Origin: Candidatus Petromonas tenebris
GTDB taxonomy: Bacteria > Bacillota > Clostridia > Peptostreptococcales > Caminicellaceae
Assembly (NCBI GenBank): GCA_014236755.1
Contig: JACCKY010000006.1
Location: 1-64,000 of the forward strand
Direction: 5' to 3'
Length of the DNA stretch: 64,000 nucleotides
The notes below the pieces were generated by a model. That model did not search any database and was not told where the DNA came from. It worked only from the letters and a program-made list of their open reading frames with translations. This document shows, piece after piece, positions 63,748 to 64,000 of this stretch. Position 1 is the first letter of the stretch. Each line of letters begins with the position of its first letter. Position numbers and translations under genes: made by a program.

Positions 63748-63968
63748 TGTAGTGCAAAGACATCTGACGATGCTTTATTAGCTCTTAGCTATTGACATCT
63801 TTAGAGTATCAGGCACTTGCCATTAGACTCTGGGTAATAAACCTTGGGTATTATTTCATACCGTATAGGCACAATATATTGAGCCCTTACAGACTATCAC
63901 CTGTAACTTGTAACCGTCATCCTTTATCCTATTTCCTATATCCTATATCCTGTTACCTGTAACCTATT
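63748..63968 (-). repeat. dispersed heptad element, copy 7, with a ten-unit heptad array
   Basis: On the minus strand the hairpin end reads AATAAAGCATC-GTCA-GATGTCTTTGC after AAGAGCT. In plus-strand reading, 63899-63968 is an unbroken series of ten 7-mers: ACCTGTA, ACTTGTA, ACCGTCA, TCCTTTA, TCCTATT, TCCTATA, TCCTATA, TCCTGTT, ACCTGTA, ACCTATT. This is the clearest array in the window. The remaining bases to 64000 end with TGTAGCACAAAAGACATT, perhaps the next hairpin end. Confidence 0.75.
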
Positions 63969-64000
63969 AATTACACTGTAGCACAAAAGACATTATAACA

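Noticed and set aside
63899-63968. CRISPR array
   Set aside because: Repeats are 7 bp, contiguous and drifting, with no spacers and no cas genes in the window.
1-64000. tRNA or rRNA genes
   Set aside because: I recognised no cloverleaf with TTCRANY arm and no conserved rRNA segment in the intergenic regions.

Overview
The window looks like a chromosomal stretch from a low-GC, strictly anaerobic Firmicute (class Clostridia; a Tissierella-like lineage is my guess, not shown by the sequence). The basis is the AT-rich base composition, strong AGGAGG-type ribosome sites, GTG and TTG starts, intrinsic terminators with long U-tracts, a T-box leader, HPr kinase, Bacillus-type Pho and LexA boxes, and a bifurcating [FeFe]-hydrogenase system. 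I recognise no tRNA, rRNA, CRISPR array, prophage or intact insertion sequence.

Layout. 1-2.7 kb: a decaying uptake/catabolism locus (orphan TRAP DctP, broken glycerol-dehydrogenase-like gene, FadR-type regulator with three matching operators). 2.7-15.4 kb: an H2/formate block on the minus strand, hydC - ferredoxin-like gene - hydB - hydA - TM1266 regulator - hydG - hydE - hydF - fdhA. 15.4-18.3 kb: hprK and uvrC. 18.5-25.5 kb: a copper-amine-oxidase-N-like protein, DUF1850 protein, TAXI-TRAP permease and receptor, and a LytS/LytT pair. 26-32.2 kb: a response regulator with a degenerate GGDEF domain, then uvrBA behind a LexA box. 32.3-34.3 kb: a cysteine-desulfurase-like enzyme and a DsrE-family protein. 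34.6-41.5 kb: AI-2E exporter and an ftsEX / EnvC-like / CtpA / MinJ-like envelope cluster. 42-46 kb: Fur-box-controlled iron ABC transporter. 46-48.7 kb: Lon-family protease. 49.4-54 kb: pstSCAB-phoU with Pho boxes. 54.5-59 kb: T-box-ilvM-ilvC-ilvB-ilvE. 59-63.7 kb: LysM protein, PrcB-like lipoprotein-size protein, split transketolase and YitT.

The most interesting points are these. (1) hydA is split by an out-of-frame deletion of roughly 19 codons right after the first H-cluster motif, although every maturation gene and the partner subunits are intact. (2) HydE carries an N-terminal DUF3343-like (Se/S carrier-like) domain. (3) The formate dehydrogenase has Cys rather than selenocysteine and a HydA/NuoG-like N-terminus, so it could use HydB/HydC as a diaphorase. 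(4) The maturation operon has a long structured leader ending in a terminator just before the first ribosome site. (5) At least seven related intergenic elements (about 100-280 bp) are built from degenerate tandem heptanucleotides and end in a terminator-like hairpin; two of them abut the stop codons of host genes. (6) Two short palindromic relics resemble IS200/IS605-type ends, one of them supplying the C-terminal codons of the TAXI permease. Several decayed gene fragments lie beside these elements, which suggests ongoing reduction and insertion in the intergenic regions.
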